Shown here piece after piece: positions 31,745-43,639 of a stretch of 64,000 nucleotides of DNA; position 1 is the stretch's first letter; every line of letters begins with the position of its first letter. The stretch is from NCBI GenBank assembly GCA_029204225.1, contig CM055096.1:73602919-73666918 (forward strand), in the 5' to 3' direction. The translations under genes and the position numbers were made by a program. This DNA is from Diphasiastrum complanatum. Lineage: Eukaryota; Streptophyta; Lycopodiopsida; Lycopodiales; Lycopodiaceae. The notes beneath the pieces were generated by a model. The model made no database searches and had not been told where the DNA came from. It saw nothing but the letters and a program-made list of their open reading frames with translations.

Positions 31745-32560
31745 GTACCATAGTTTTCTAGGCTAGATTTGAGAAGAGTGTGAAAAATGACAATTCTAGT
31801 TTGGTTTGTAAGTAATTTTTTGATGTACATTGTAACTCACACGTGTGAAACCAATTTGCCACGTGTGTAGATGGGTTAGATCACAATCATAGGAATTAGT
31901 TAGGTTAGTTGGTCATAATTCCTAAAATCTAGGGCCAAACTTCACAAATCAAGGAGGTAGGTGAGTAATTTAACTACCAAGTTGGCAAACCTAATGGTTA
32001 TGTAAGATTGACCTGTTTAGGTAAACCTAATGTCAATTTGACACCTAAACTCATGCTGGACCTCCTCAGCCAACCAAGAAGATGATCCATATTGTACTTT
32101 CATTTAATCATACTATTGATGCAACAGTGGAGATAAAATCTGTTATGATTTAAAAAGTTGCCAAACTTTTGCATAAGATGTAGGAAATGTTGAAATTGCT
32201 CGTGGGAGTATTCGTAGTGCTCATGATCGAAACAAGTGATCTCCTAGAAAATTTAAGGTTCAAAATGGATTTTCCAAAAGATTTTGGAGTAATTCATATT
32301 GGCAAACATTGTAAATTGTTTACTACATGGACCATCAAATTATAAGAAAGATTGGATTTTCAGCTTATCAACTTGATCTTCAAGAAAAAAACTTTGACTC
32401 ACCTAGTATTTTATGTAAGTTGATTGGAGTTGAGTTTACATGAAGGTGATGTTGAAAGTACAAAGAAAAGGACCATAAATGAATGCCAAATTGATTCACA
32501 AGAGTGATTGATTGATTGATCTACCAATTGTGACAAAACTAGCTCTTAAAATTATATCTA
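31745..32560 (+). repeat. Probable 3' LTR and spacer after the 30-kb copia fragment
   Basis: tgtgaaaaatgacaattcta gtttgg at about 31,778 resembles, on the opposite strand, tgtgaaaattgtcaacattt tctagctagtttgg ending at about 40,457. The two may be LTR starts of the same family. The right end is not defined. No coding content seen. Confidence 0.4.
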
Positions 32561-32563
32561 GAT

Positions 32564-33315
32564 TGTCGCGAAAGCGAAACTGTTTTTTTTATTTCGTTTT
32601 CGTTTTCGTTTTCGTATTTGCGAACGATTTTGTCTTTGAATTTTCTTTTTCGCGGAAGCTTCACAGGAACCTAGACACGCGACTGCACATCACAGAACAC
32701 ATTCTATTCTAGCTATCAAGACAAACGACGCAAGACAAGGAGATGTACGAAAATAGAGCAACTGTATTATGAGTTTAATTTTTAGAGCGAGATCGTCAGT
32801 GTCTCGCTCGTTGGCGGAATGACACTCTGCTCTTTTCGCTGTGTTCTGCTCGTTGGCAGACTTTCATGCACAGCTCTTTCGTTTCTAGTATTTTTCTTTT
32901 CTGCTCTACTCGCTACGTCTCTTTCTGTCTTTTTACAGAAATTCTGTCTATTCTCTTATATGTTTATGATCCAGAAAGGATAGTTTATATTTCCACTGTG
33001 TGGAGTTTACAAGATAGCTATACGTAGAATCACAAGACCAGTTAACGCTAATCAACTAATTAGTTACTCTCTGTCGTTGCCACTCGTTTCAGCTGGGCGT
33101 GAAGTCTATGACTCCAAGCCCGTTGAGCTGCCAACTGGCAGCGTGAGAGATTCCCCTTCGTTTGTTTCGTTTCCTTCGTTTGCTTTCGTTCTTTTTGTTT
33201 CTTTCGTATCTTTTCGTTTTGCGTCCCTTTGCGGATTGCGGTCTTGGAGGTATGTTTACGATTCGCGAATGATTCGCGAATCGTTCGACCTTCGATTCGT
33301 GTTCGTGTTGCGGCA
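32564..33315 (-). repeat. 3' LTR of copia-A (about 750 bp)
   Basis: Starts tgtcgcgaaagcgaaactg, like copia-B's LTR, and shares cgcggaagcttcacaggaac, tccactgtgtggagtttac and gttactctctgtcgttgcc with it. It ends ..gtgttgcggca at 33,315, where the pol 3' sequence starts. It contains a run of cgtttt units near 32,597 and nested gattcgcgaatgattcgcgaa palindromes near 33,260. Confidence 0.75.
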
Positions 33316-33514
33316 AAGTTGCAGGAGTTCACCATTTCTGAAACTCCCTCTTGAACCTTGCAGCTTTGCACGTTTAATCCAATTGTCTTTCTTTGCTTGG
33401 CAAAGAGTGGCTTGTCGAGCGGCTTCGTGAGCAGATCTGCAATCATGTCTTCTGATTTTATATACTGGATCTGGAGCTCTCCTTTCGAGATTAAATCTCG
33501 AATGTGATGGTACT
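33316..33514 (-). pseudogene. copia-A RNase H 3' end (left part of the split element)
   Basis: Minus strand reads IADLLTKPLDKPLFAKQRKT and GLNVQSCKVQEGV, the characteristic end of copia RNase H. It stops abruptly at 33,515, where the gypsy element starts; the rest of copia-A resumes at 45,498. Confidence 0.8.
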
Positions 33515-33519
33515 TCAGA
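33515..33519. other. Target-site duplication, left copy
   Basis: tcaga here and at 45,493-45,497 directly flank the gypsy LTR ends. The undisturbed copia-B site at 14,951 on reads ggtacttcagaggtatg, so removing one copy recreates the pre-insertion sequence. Confidence 0.85.
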
Positions 33520-33927
33520 TGTTATGGCCATCGGCAAACACAGGGATACTAGTGACTCATTAGACCCTAGGGGGTCCCGGTGGGGTGACACTCAGCCTCG
33601 TAGTTCGGGATAGTAACCCTTAGGGACTAGGATCTAGAGGGCTTGGTCTATATTCATAGGGAGTGCCACTAAGTATAGGGCACCCTTAGATGCTAAGGGT
33701 GGGTCCCTCAAGTTAGGTAGGGCCTGTGTGCCACATGCTCAGTCTGCATGAGGGACATCCACATGCACAGTGGCAGCTGTGCATGTGAGAGGAGTGCATG
33801 GCCTCCTGAAGGCTGGGCGCTGGTCCTATATGGTGGCCTGTGAATATAGAGCCAGGTACAGGATTGTGGGTGGAGATCCAGAGTCATTCCTCCCTTGTGT
33901 GAGTTGATCTTCCATTGATTCATAATA
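33520..33927 (+). repeat. 5' LTR of the nested gypsy element (408 bp)
   Basis: Starts tgttatggccatcggcaaac and ends gattcataata, one base before the PBS. Compared with the 3' LTR it has about 179 extra bases between ctcagcc and gcatgtgagagg. Confidence 0.85.
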
Positions 33928-33928
33928 T

Positions 33929-33940
33929 TGGTATCAGAGC
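33929..33940 (+). other. Primer-binding site (tRNA-iMet)
   Basis: tggtatcagagc, identical to the usual initiator-Met PBS. Confidence 0.9.
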
Positions 33941-34902
33941 ACGGTTCCTGGCCCGTGGGTGGGATCATCACATTTTCTTTACTCTCCTTCCTCCAGCGAT
34001 ACTGCTCCCTCAGCGAACTCCATCCTCCAGCGACACTGCTCCCTCAGCAACTTGCCTCCTCCAGTGATATTGCTTCCTTAACGTTTTCTCTCCTCCAGCG
34101 ACTCTACTCCCTCAACGATCTTCTCCTCCATCGCTTTCTGAGGGTACTTTATTGCTTTCTATCATTATCGCGAGAGGCAGTAGGCAATCCAATTTTGGAC
34201 GGGAGAGAAACTCCAGTGGTGGGCGTTCAAATCATAGTAGCATCTGTGTTCAAGGAAATTAGAAATCAGAAACCAGAATTCCACAAACTCTGATTGTTGG
34301 AGGGCGCTAGACCTGGTTGTTGGGAGCAGATAGTTCTCAATCAAAACGTGGTTCGTTTTGGATCAGATTTGGAGGATAAGGTCTACACACTACTCGCTGA
34401 AGGATGCAACAGATTTCACCCTGAAACTTGTTGTACTTTTCCAGATACTCAAAATCTTGATTTTCTGGCCAGAATTCACCTTCTGAAGTTGAAGACACTA
34501 CAATTTCAAACGGTGGTAGATTTTTTCAAAACTTGGACTTGGGAAAGCTAAGATACAGAAGGGCGCTCCAAGTGGAACAAATCTCATAGCGATTGGTGGT
34601 CAGAAACGATCTGGGTGATCATCCGAAGTTTGGCCAAAATTTCTGATTTATTCGGAAAAAAGTCGGAAATTGCCAGATCACCGTTGCATGTTGAGACCGC
34701 CCAATCACTTGCGTTTCCAAACCAGAGAAGCTTTCTCTCTCTTGTTTTTTGTTTTGCATGTCAGTGCATGAAGTTTTACACTCCTTGCATGTGCTAGTAA
34801 GTCAATTTTTGGGCAATTAAACACTGTTATCTCTGTTCTATTACGCATGCTTAATTTTGTAGACATGAGTCATACTCCTGTAGATGAATTGAAGATATAG
34901 TC

Positions 34903-35900
34903 ATGTCTAGTCTGCCTCGTGGAACTTCTCTTGTAGAAAAGAGCCAGTCAGTTCCTCTTTTACCGCCTACTCAAGAACTCTCTCAAAATCCCTCCTTGCA
35001 TGATGACATGCAGGATGTGGACATGAATGAGGGAGATGAAAATGAAGAAATACCACTATATATTTTTGAGTTTAGGCAGTGGGTAGTAGAAACTTATGAT
35101 TATCTTAAAAAATTAGAAGAGTCAGTTGAGGAACATGCCAATACCCAACAAGAGACTAATGAAAGGCTTTCCAGACTTGAAAGACTAGTGCGTGATAATG
35201 TTTCAAGTCTTAATGCTTTAAAACAAGTTAGCGCAGTATCGAGTGAATCCTGCTATCCACGGTAGTAATTTATCTGTCCCACCATCACTCCATAAGGTAG
35301 TACCTAAAGATTTACGCCTTCCCACCTTTGGTGGAGAAGAAAAAGACCGTAATCGAGATTCGATTGTTGCCTTTCTCGTTAAGCATGATGATGTTTTTCG
35401 ATTAAAAGGAACTCTGGTTCAGAACCAAAGGCTTGGGATAGTTTTCAGGATATGTTTAAGAAAAATTTTCTACCTGAAAATGAAACTCATAGAAACTGGG
35501 AAGATTGGGAAACCTGTTGCATGGGAAACCATCCTCTCACCCAATATATCGCCAGTTATCGGGATGCTACCATGAAATTATCTTACTTAGATGATTATAT
35601 TAGGTAAGGGGATTCATTCAGGGTTTGCAAGTCGAATACCAGAAGTATCTTCGGCCTTTAAAGCCTAAAACATTGGAAACTGCTATCACACTAGCTCAGA
35701 CTTATGATGACATAGTTCGCCCAAAAGGTAAAAGAGTAGTAGAAGATACCCGACCTGAGTCCTCCAAGCATGGAGAGAAGAGAAAAATTCCGACATCTAA
35801 TTCTTCGAACAAAAAGAGGTATAGATTGTCGAGAAGTGACATCGAAAGAGCCAAGAGGGAGCACTTGTGCTTCATTTGTATGGGAAAAAGGTCATAACAA
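34903..35900 (+). pseudogene. Gypsy gag (split over three frames)
   Basis: 34,903-35,265 is an acidic, coiled-coil-like N-terminal part (FRQWVVETYDYLKKLEESVE, ERLSRLERLVRDNVSSLNAL). 35,243-35,575 in a shifted frame has VPKDLRLPTFGGEEKDRN, the usual gag capsid start. 35,625-35,897 carries LRPLKPKTLETAITLAQTYD and a zinc-knuckle start CFICMGK. The second half of the knuckle, GHNKSRC, is in the pol frame, one base off across a run of five A at 35,885. Sequence between 33,945 and 34,900 is leader; a short frame at 34,294-34,551 there has no recognised domain. Confidence 0.7.
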
Positions 35901-38900
35901 GAGTCGGTGTCCTAAAGTACAACATAAAGGGAACACTGACGAAACTCCCGGTAAAAACCAAAATGGTCCTTTTAAGAAACCGGAGAAGCAAGTTCACACT
36001 GTCCAAGTTTTGCCTTTGGGACAGTCCCCCAAGGTAAAGTCTGTTCACGTGTCTCATATAAATGAGGCACACTCCTGTTCAATTACTGCTAACATTTGGC
36101 AACCTGCAGTCGGACCTCATACTATTTTTCGATTGTTAGGAAGTATTAATGGCCAGAAAGTTCAGATAATGGTGGACGATGGAGCAACCCACAACTTTCT
36201 AAACCATTCTTTGGTGAAGAAGTTGAAGTTAGAGCAAAAACCAAGTGATCATCAATACATAGTTACACTTGCTGATGGTCAGCGTAAAAATATTTATGAT
36301 ACTTTCGTTCCACAAGTTCCCATACAAATCCAAGACTATCAAGATACTTTAGACTTTCAAGTAATGAGCTTGGTCTTGGCAGATGTAATACTTGGTCGTG
36401 AATGGTTGTTTATGTTAGAAACCACTGGTGGTCTTGTGCGTAGTTATGTTGATAACACATTGGAGTTTGTTCATAGAGGTCAGAAAGTTAAGTTGGTTGG
36501 AAATGCAAGTGTGCCGGCTTTGCCAGTTGTTTCTTCTATGCAATTGAAGACGCTAGTACGAAAACGAAAAATTGAAAAGGTATTTCTTTGTTTTCTTACT
36601 TCTGAAACTTTTTTAAGTAATGCAAGTTTATCTTTTCCATATTCAAAGAAATGTGTTTCTTCTGTTGAGAGAAAAGAGAGAGATGTGAGTTTGCAAACTA
36701 TTTTAAATGATTTTAAAGACGTCTTTCCTAGCGATTTACCATCCCGGTTACCCCTGAGAAGAGAGGTAGATCATCCCATAGAACTAATACCTGGGACTAA
36801 ACCTGTTAGTAAGCCTCCTTATAGGTTGAGCCATGCGGAACACCTAGAGGTAGAGCGGCAGCTGCAAGAGTATTTAGCTAAAGGGTTTATACACCCCAGT
36901 AAATCACCATGGGCTGTGCCCATTTTGTTGGCTAAGAAAAAAGATGGGTCCATGCGTATGTGCATAGACTATAGGGCCTTAAATAAACTCACCATTAAAG
37001 ATAAGTATCCTTTGCCCAGGATTGATGAGATCTTTGATCAACTCAAGGGGGCAAAGTATTTTACTAAGATCGATCTTAGGTTTGGATATCATCAGGTACG
37101 TATTAATGAAGATGACGTTCCGTTAACGGCTTTTCGTTCACGGCATGGTCATTACGAGTTTTTGGTTCTCCCCTTTGGATTAACCAATGCCCCAGCAACA
37201 TTTATGAGGTTGATGAACAATGTTCAGACATCTTCTGGGCAAGTTCGTATTAATCTACCTTGATGATATCCTGGTCTTTAGTCGTACTAAAAAAGAGCAT
37301 TTTGTACACTTACGCCAAGTGTTTCAGGTCCTGAGAGAAAATTCCTTGTTTGCAAAGGAATCAAAATGTGAGTTTTTCAAGAAAGAGATTCACTACCTCA
37401 GACATATTATCTCCGCTGAGGGGATCAGGATGGATCCTGAAAAGGTAGCCGCAATCATGCGGTGGCCCGCACCAACTTCGTTGGAAGAGCTGCAGATCTT
37501 CCTTGGATTGGCGGGTTTTTACAGGAGGTTTATCCATCAGTATGCCCTCTTGACAGCTCTTTTGACAGGCCTAAACAACAAGCGAGCTTTGAAAATCTAA
37601 AGGCTGCAATTGCAATTGCTCCTGTCTTAAGTTTAGTGGATCCAAATGAAGCATTCATAGTAGAGACCGATGCCGGTGATCAGGCAATCGGTGCTGTTCT
37701 TACTCAACACAACCGTCCAATCGCGTTTGAGAGTAAGAAACTGGATAAACACCAGTTGAATTATTCCACTTATGAGAAGGAGTTGTTCGCAATAGTCTAT
37801 GCTCTTAAGAAATGGAGGCACTACCTCTATGGAGCTAAGTTTGAGATCGTGTTTGATCAAGAAAGTATCAAGTGGCTTTCCTCCCAAAGTGACTTGAAAG
37901 GAAGAAAAGCTCGCTGGGCCAAACTGCTCCAGGAGTTTGACTATCAACTAAGGTACAGGAAAGGGCGCTACAATGTGGTAGCAGATGCCTTGAGTCGAAT
38001 GCCCATGGTAAGTGCGCTAAGTTTTACGACATTCAGGAGTAAACTCTTGGAATCACTCAGAGGAAAGTGTGTTAGTGTTTCTCACTACGCACCTGTGTGG
38101 CAGGCTATTGAGCAAAGGAATTCCACAGCCACACCAGGGCCATCGGAAGATGTTGCAGTTGCGTCAGGACGGGACGCGCCACCTGAAGAAGTTGCGGAAA
38201 CATCCGGAGTGGATGTGCCATCACCAGGTGTTGCGGATGCTCGATGGAAGAATTTCTACATTGAAGACGGGTACCTCCTTTATAAAGGACGAGTATGTGT
38301 ACCCAAGGACGGTGACTTTAGGCGCTAAATTCTTGAGGAAAGTCACGACAGTCCTAGTGCAGGGCATCCCGGGGTAAAGAGGACCTATGCTCTTGCAAAG
38401 AATAAGTTTTACTGGCCTAGTATGTAGAAGGACGTACAAGAGTACGTGTTAAGGTGCACCACATGCCAGGCCATAAAGGCTGAATGTCTCAAAGTAGGCG
38501 GGCTCTTCCAGCCACTCGAGATACTCGGTGGTAGATGGGAGAGTATCAGCATGGATTTTATAGTGGGGTTACCGAGAACGAGTAAAGGCCATGACTCGAT
38601 CTGAGTAGTTGTAGACCGATTGACCAAGATGGTGCGGTTTGTACCGACCAAGAAAACTGTTACAGCTCCAGAAGTCGCCAGGCTTTTTTAGAAAACATCT
38701 ATAAGCTATATGGACTTCCCGCTAATATAATTATTGATCAAGATCCAAAGTTTATAAGTAACTTTTGGAGAGCGCTGTTTAACAAGTTAGAAACTAAGTT
38801 GTTTATGAGCTCCACTGATCATCCCGAAACGGATGGTCAAACGGAAAGGGTCAATAAGGCTCTGGAAGATATGCTACGAGCATATGTTAGTAAAAAGCAA

Positions 38901-39420
38901 ACCAATTGGGAAGAATATCTTCCTCTTTTGGAATTCGCTTATAATAGCACTAAACATACCACTACAGGGTATAGTCCATTCATGCTAATGTATGGATTTC
39001 AGCCTAGAGCCCCTATGGCCGTAGGGCTTAGGAAGGAAAAAGTACAGAGTGTTAGAGAGTTTTTTGAGGATATGGAAACTATGATCAAGATAGCTAAAGC
39101 TAATGTGAAGCAAGCACAAGCGCGGGCTAAGCATTATGCGGATAAAACCCGTAGGGATGTGACCTTTCAAGAAGGTGATCAGGTGTTTCTGAAAGTTCTT
39201 GAAGACTCTACCACTCTAAGCACAGGCAAGTGTCCTAAGTTGTCTCCAAGGTATTGTGGTCCCTTCACAATACTTAAGAGAATTGGAAGTTCTGCTTACC
39301 AGCTGGCTTTGCCAGAATCCGCAAAAGTACATTCGGTCTTTCATGTCAGTCGACTGAAACGGGTGTTGCGAGAAGACAACATTGTCCCAGAACACACCCT
39401 AATAGCCTTTGAGATGGAGA
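35770..39420 (+). pseudogene. Gypsy pol (protease-RT-RNase H-integrase)
   Basis: 35,770-37,263: protease [18 protein letters not shown], and RT with [40 protein letters not shown] and [11 protein letters not shown] (the usual Ser of this motif is Phe). A frameshift near 37,240 precedes the catalytic YLDD at about 37,256. 37,462-38,328: RNase H ETDAGDQAIGAVLTQ, YEKELFAIVYALKKWRHYLY. After a TAA at 38,326 come the integrase HHCC region (AGHPGVKRTYALAKNKFYW, CTTCQAIKAE) and core [17 protein letters not shown] with a stop. 38,799-39,420: [53 protein letters not shown]. It stops resembling pol near 39,415, where foreign DNA begins. Confidence 0.85.
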
Positions 39421-39445
39421 AATACAAAATCACTCAAAGAGTATT

Positions 39446-39527
39446 TGTCATCCACTTAAGCAGAAGGTTCATCCACTTAAGGAGAGTGTTCATCCACAAA
39501 GGAGAGTGTTCATCCACAGAAGTGGAG
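39446..39527. repeat. 20-bp tandem repeat, four copies
   Basis: Units g(t)tcatccac(t/a)(t/a)a(a)gga gagt run from about 39,447 in 20-bp steps. It sits close to the breakpoint where gypsy pol ends. Confidence 0.75.
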
Positions 39528-40484
39528 ATTGTCAACAATACATTGAACAGAACATTGTTAGTATTGAATATGCACAAGCCTCACAATCAACAAATGATTA
39601 GGTGTTATGATCCAATCCAAATTACTTCTTCTCAGCCTCTGATCTTCAGTAGACCTGAAATATGCTTTTGATCCATAAGTTCAACTCACAAAACAAAGGT
39701 TAGTAAGATTTGATCAACAATGCAATGCATAATCATGCTAGAACTTGATCAAAATCACCATAAATGGAAACCTTACTAAAAATAATAGCCAACTAGCTAT
39801 GTGAAAAAAGTGGATCTTGAATGGATCCAAACTCCCAAAATACTTGGCTAAGATCTTTACACAACAAGCTACAAAAGCTAGAAATGGCAAAGCATCCTAA
39901 TGCTACTTTGATACACATAAACTTGACAAAGTATTCAAGAGACAAAAGAAACTTATAAAAGGTACTGATGACAACCAAAAACAACAGCATACTAGCCCTA
40001 CAATAGCACCCTCCCACTTTTGGAAACCTCTCAAGATCATACACAAAAGCTTGAAGACAATACACAAAGCAATGCTCTCAATGGAGGAAGAAACTGTGAC
40101 AATGATCTATTGATCTCTCTCAACAATACAATAAGTATCTCCAACCTGTTCTCCTTGAATTTCAGCCTTACATAGGTGAGAGAGATGACTCTCTCTCCTC
40201 TCTCTAGAACTTAGGACCCAAATTTAGGGCACCAATAGCCTAAAATAGCCAATTTTGGCCTATATGTCCAAATAACATGATTTTGTTGTCATTTCGAAGG
40301 TCCTAAAGTTTGAGATTTCTTCAACATGAAATATATACTAAAATAAAAGTATATAGGCCTCTTTCACACGTGTGAAATGTTAGATCCAAAACTATGTACA
40401 AAAATTGCCAATTTAGGCCCCAAACTAGCTAGAAAATGTTGACAATTTTCACATTGTCTAATGACAAGAAAGGTATTGGATGAA

Positions 40485-40740
40485 AATGGATCTTCAAGGT
40501 GAAGAAAAACCAAGATGGATCTATCAACAAGTACAAGGCAAGGTTAGTGGCAAAAGGATATGCTCAAGAATAAGGGATTGACTATGATGAGACCTTTTGC
40601 ACCCATGGCAAAGATGGTAAACATTTGAGTCATCATCTCACTTGCTACACTTTATGGATGGGATTTATGGCAAATGGACATTACAAATGCATTATTGAGT
40701 GGTGATCTTGAAGATGAAGTGTACATGGAGCAACCCGAGA
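40485..40740 (+). pseudogene. Ty1/copia RT N-terminal fragment
   Basis: Plus strand reads KWIFKVKKNQDGSINKYKAR, LVAKGYAQ, stop, GIDYDETF, and after shifts LWQMDI.NALLSGDLEDEVY and MEQPE. These are the first RT blocks of a copia element. It ends abruptly where a minus-strand gypsy gag begins. Confidence 0.75.
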
Positions 40741-40789
40741 GTGGACTCTTACAACGAAAGCAAAGACGCTGCTGCTGAAGGTCAGCAAA

Positions 40790-41804
40790 CTATGTAGACG
40801 TGTAACGTCGGACAAAAGCAGGTCGAGGAGTCGTAGGACGAGGAGACAAAGGGACAATGGAGAGAGCTGGAACAGAAGGGGCAGGTGTAGGGGTGGACGC
40901 AGCGGGAAAAGATGAAGCAGAAGGATGTGGTCGGGAGAAGCGGGAAGGAAGAGTGTCAGAGTACTTATGCTGTAAAGTACTGGCAAGAGACATCGCCTCA
41001 ACAAGTGTGGGAGGATGGAAGGAAGAAACATTATAACGTAAAGCACCATGAAGCCCAGCAATGTAACGAGAAATAAGCTCAGTAGGCTGTAGATCCGTGA
41101 AAAGATAAGAAAGCTCCATAAACTGATCTATATAAGAAGCAAGATCATTGGTCTCACGTTGGCGGTTGAGCCATTGAGGGTCAATCATAGCATGACGGAG
41201 GTCACGGCGAAAAGTATGCCATAAATGGAGCCCAACCCGATCAGGATCAGTTCTATAAACTCGCCACCATGTGGCGGCGCGTCCATCTAAATGTAAAGCA
41301 GCCAACTGGATTTTCTGAGGATCAGTCTTAGGGTAGATCTAAAAATATGTGTCAATTTAGCAAACCAATTCTCTAATAAGTTCCCGTCAGAGGAACTGGA
41401 ATAGGTAGCAAGTTGTACCCTATCACGAAAGTCTCGAGCAAAGTGTGGCTCAGGAAGTGGGGGACGTGAAAAGAAACCAGGAGATGGATTAGGTGGAATG
41501 AACGGTCCACCACCAGGCTGACTAGCAGAGGAAGATGGAAATCCAAATGGAGGGGGAGTCCCAATGAAGGAAAAACAGGAGCTTTACCAAGACCATGAGG
41601 CTGTAAAGAATCAATCTGCGATTGCATAGTGCCAAATCCGGTCATAACGGTATCGAAGCGAAGAACGAGGCCAGAAAGGGTCTCATCCATGCGAAACTGA
41701 TCGGATAAGGTTTCTTGAGTAGTCTCACTCAGGGTAGGTGAATGTGCCATAATGATAGTGGAAGGAATAGACGAAAACTTGAGAGAGCGGACTCTTGTCG
41801 TCAC
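40790..41804 (-). pseudogene. Gypsy-type gag (retrotrans_gag), minus strand
   Basis: 41,804-41,373 is the N-terminal part (LSETTQETLSDQFRMDETLS, DTVMTGFGTMQSQIDSL), then a shift. 41,305-40,790 has HLDGRAATWWRVYRTDP, FRRDLRHAMIDPQWLNRQRE and LASYIDQFMELSYLFTDLQP, the standard gag core (AA.WW...F...F..P....R...L....S..EY...F..L). A Pro/Ser-rich tail follows. It is out of frame with the copia fragment beside it and belongs to a different element, whose LTR and PBS are at 42,429-42,890. Confidence 0.8.
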
Positions 41805-41933
41805 CCCAAATTAGTCTATTAAAACCACTATTATCACAACTAAGAAGGACAGCAATTAGCAAATGAAAAAAAGTGAAAATGAAGGCTGTAAAAATGCGCT
41901 GGACAACCAGGAGGCAAGTGACAAATTGGAGTA

Positions 41934-42386
41934 TCAAACGGAGTCAAAATTTTGTGAAATTTGGTTGAGGATGGGCGATGGACAGCCTGCAAACAAGGTG
42001 TAAAAAATGGCTGCAAACGGAGACAAAAACAGACGAAAGTGACAAGTATGAAGCGGCTGGACAGCCTGCAAATAAAAGTGAAAAGAGGGCTGAAAATGGA
42101 AGGAGGAACGGACGAAAGAGATGAGGGAATTGGGCGCTAAAGAGTCTGCAAACAAGTTGGAAATGGGTGATAGAGGGTTGGAACTTGGGCACCGGAAATA
42201 ATCTGCCCAAATTTTTTTTTTCCGGCCGCCAAATTTAGCGGAAGTACTTCCGCTATCTGCTAAAGCTCTGCCAAGGAAAATGCTTTGATAGGAGCTGGTC
42301 CTCCTCCAAACTGTGTTGAATGTTGCTGAAGCAAAGAGACGAAAGCCCTCAGCAAAGAGAGAAAAATCAGCAAGGAAAATGGGCAC
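41934..42386 (-). repeat. Leader with about 80-bp imperfect tandem repeats
   Basis: Three imperfect units around gcctgcaaacaagg/gcctgcaaataaaa/gtctgcaaacaagttgga lie between the PBS and the gag start. They leave overlapping minus-strand frames open, but no domain is visible. Confidence 0.5.
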
Positions 42387-42428
42387 CCAATCAGAAAATC
42401 AGATTTGAAATTCAGCAATCAGGAAAGT

Positions 42429-42890
42429 GCTCTGATACCAAGTTACGAATAGAGCCACAATTGATCTAGAGCTAAGCTATGAAAGCATCACATAAGCAAG
42501 ACTTAAGCTATGAAAGCAGCACATAAGCAAGACTTAACCCTAGAAAGCAGGAAAGAGAGAGATTAAGGAGACTAAAGAGAGAGATCAATATCATCAGCTG
42601 AATAACAAATGACAGTTTTCCTACTTATAGCCAAGAGGAAGCCCTAAAAGGAAGCTTCCGGTGGCTAGGGTCCAACTGGGAGAGAAAATAGTGCACCCTC
42701 CAAGAAGGCCCCAACTCTCCAGTAATATGTCCAAATGGCCTAATCATGAATAATAAGGCCAAAGGCCAACCATATAGTCTAAGTGTCACTAATGAATAAA
42801 AAAGGGCCCAAGGCTTGCTTATGCATAAAGAAAATAAATGTAAATGGACGCGGCGAATGTAATGAGCCGAGTCCATAATTGTCCCCTATT
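42429..42890 (-). repeat. PBS and 5' LTR of the minus-strand gypsy fragment
   Basis: On the minus strand TGGTATCAGAGCAC lies at 42,440-42,427, directly after the LTR end (..GGCTCTATTCGTAACT). A TATA-like GGCTATAAGTAGG on the minus strand near 42,625-42,637 supports a minus-strand promoter. The outer LTR end is near 42,880-42,890 but is not sharply defined. No 3' LTR was found. Confidence 0.6.
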
Positions 42891-43019
42891 TTGAATCCAC
42901 TTTGTTGTGATAGTTCCTCTCGTTCAACGTCATCCTCTCGACAACAAGCGCTAGCTCATCTCTTATCGTCTGACTCTTTCTCCTTCCTTTTTCTTGAAGC
43001 AGCCTTTGTATGACATTAT

Positions 43020-43590
43020 TTATCTCAGTTGTTCAGTCTTGCTGCTTTGCAGGATCATGATCAAAGGGTAGTAAGATGTTGTCAAACTATCAAGTATAGT
43101 GAACACCAGGTGTGCTTTCTCAACTGTTGTCCCTATTGATTCTAATTGTTGTCCAATTGCCTTCATCTTCTCTAAGTGTTCTTGAAGTGACTCTCCTTCA
43201 GAAATCTTTAAAGAGACAAGCTTCCTTCTTAACAACAAGACATTAGTACACTTTTGCCATTGTATATGCTCTCTAGAGTATCCCATACTCCGTTGGCATC
43301 TTTCGCATCTTGCACTTGTGTGGTTGGCATTTTCTCCAAAATAAGATAGATCATAATGAAGGCCTTCCTCTCTCTAGCTTTGAAAGCTCTCATTGCGTCT
43401 ACATTCACCACCCCCTCACGATAAGGCTCTGAAGCGAGCTTGCTCCCCTTCACAATTCCCCATAGCCCCCTTTTCTCTAACACCATATTCACTCTCCATT
43501 TCCACAACCCATACCTCTCATCTTCAAACTTCTCTATTCTTGTCTAATCGCTTGCATTCTGCATTTCCATTGCCTTCTAATTCTACTTTC
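43020..43590 (-). pseudogene. Ty1/copia gag fragment, minus strand
   Basis: Reads ERYGLWKWRVNMVLEKRGLW and AMRAFKARERKAFIMIYLIL, then VWDTLESIYNG, then in a shifted frame LRRKLVSLKISEGESLQEHL and VFTILDSLTTSYYPLIMIL. This is a typical copia gag N-terminal and middle region. One stop and one frameshift are present; no protease or RT follows. Confidence 0.75.
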
Positions 43591-43639
43591 GCATCAGAAT
43601 TCTCTCGACGTCAAATGGCTGATGAGCGACGTACAGAGC

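Noticed and set aside
35885-35895. Programmed frameshift between gag and pol
   Set aside because: A one-base indel in a homopolymer within an already decayed element is the simpler explanation.
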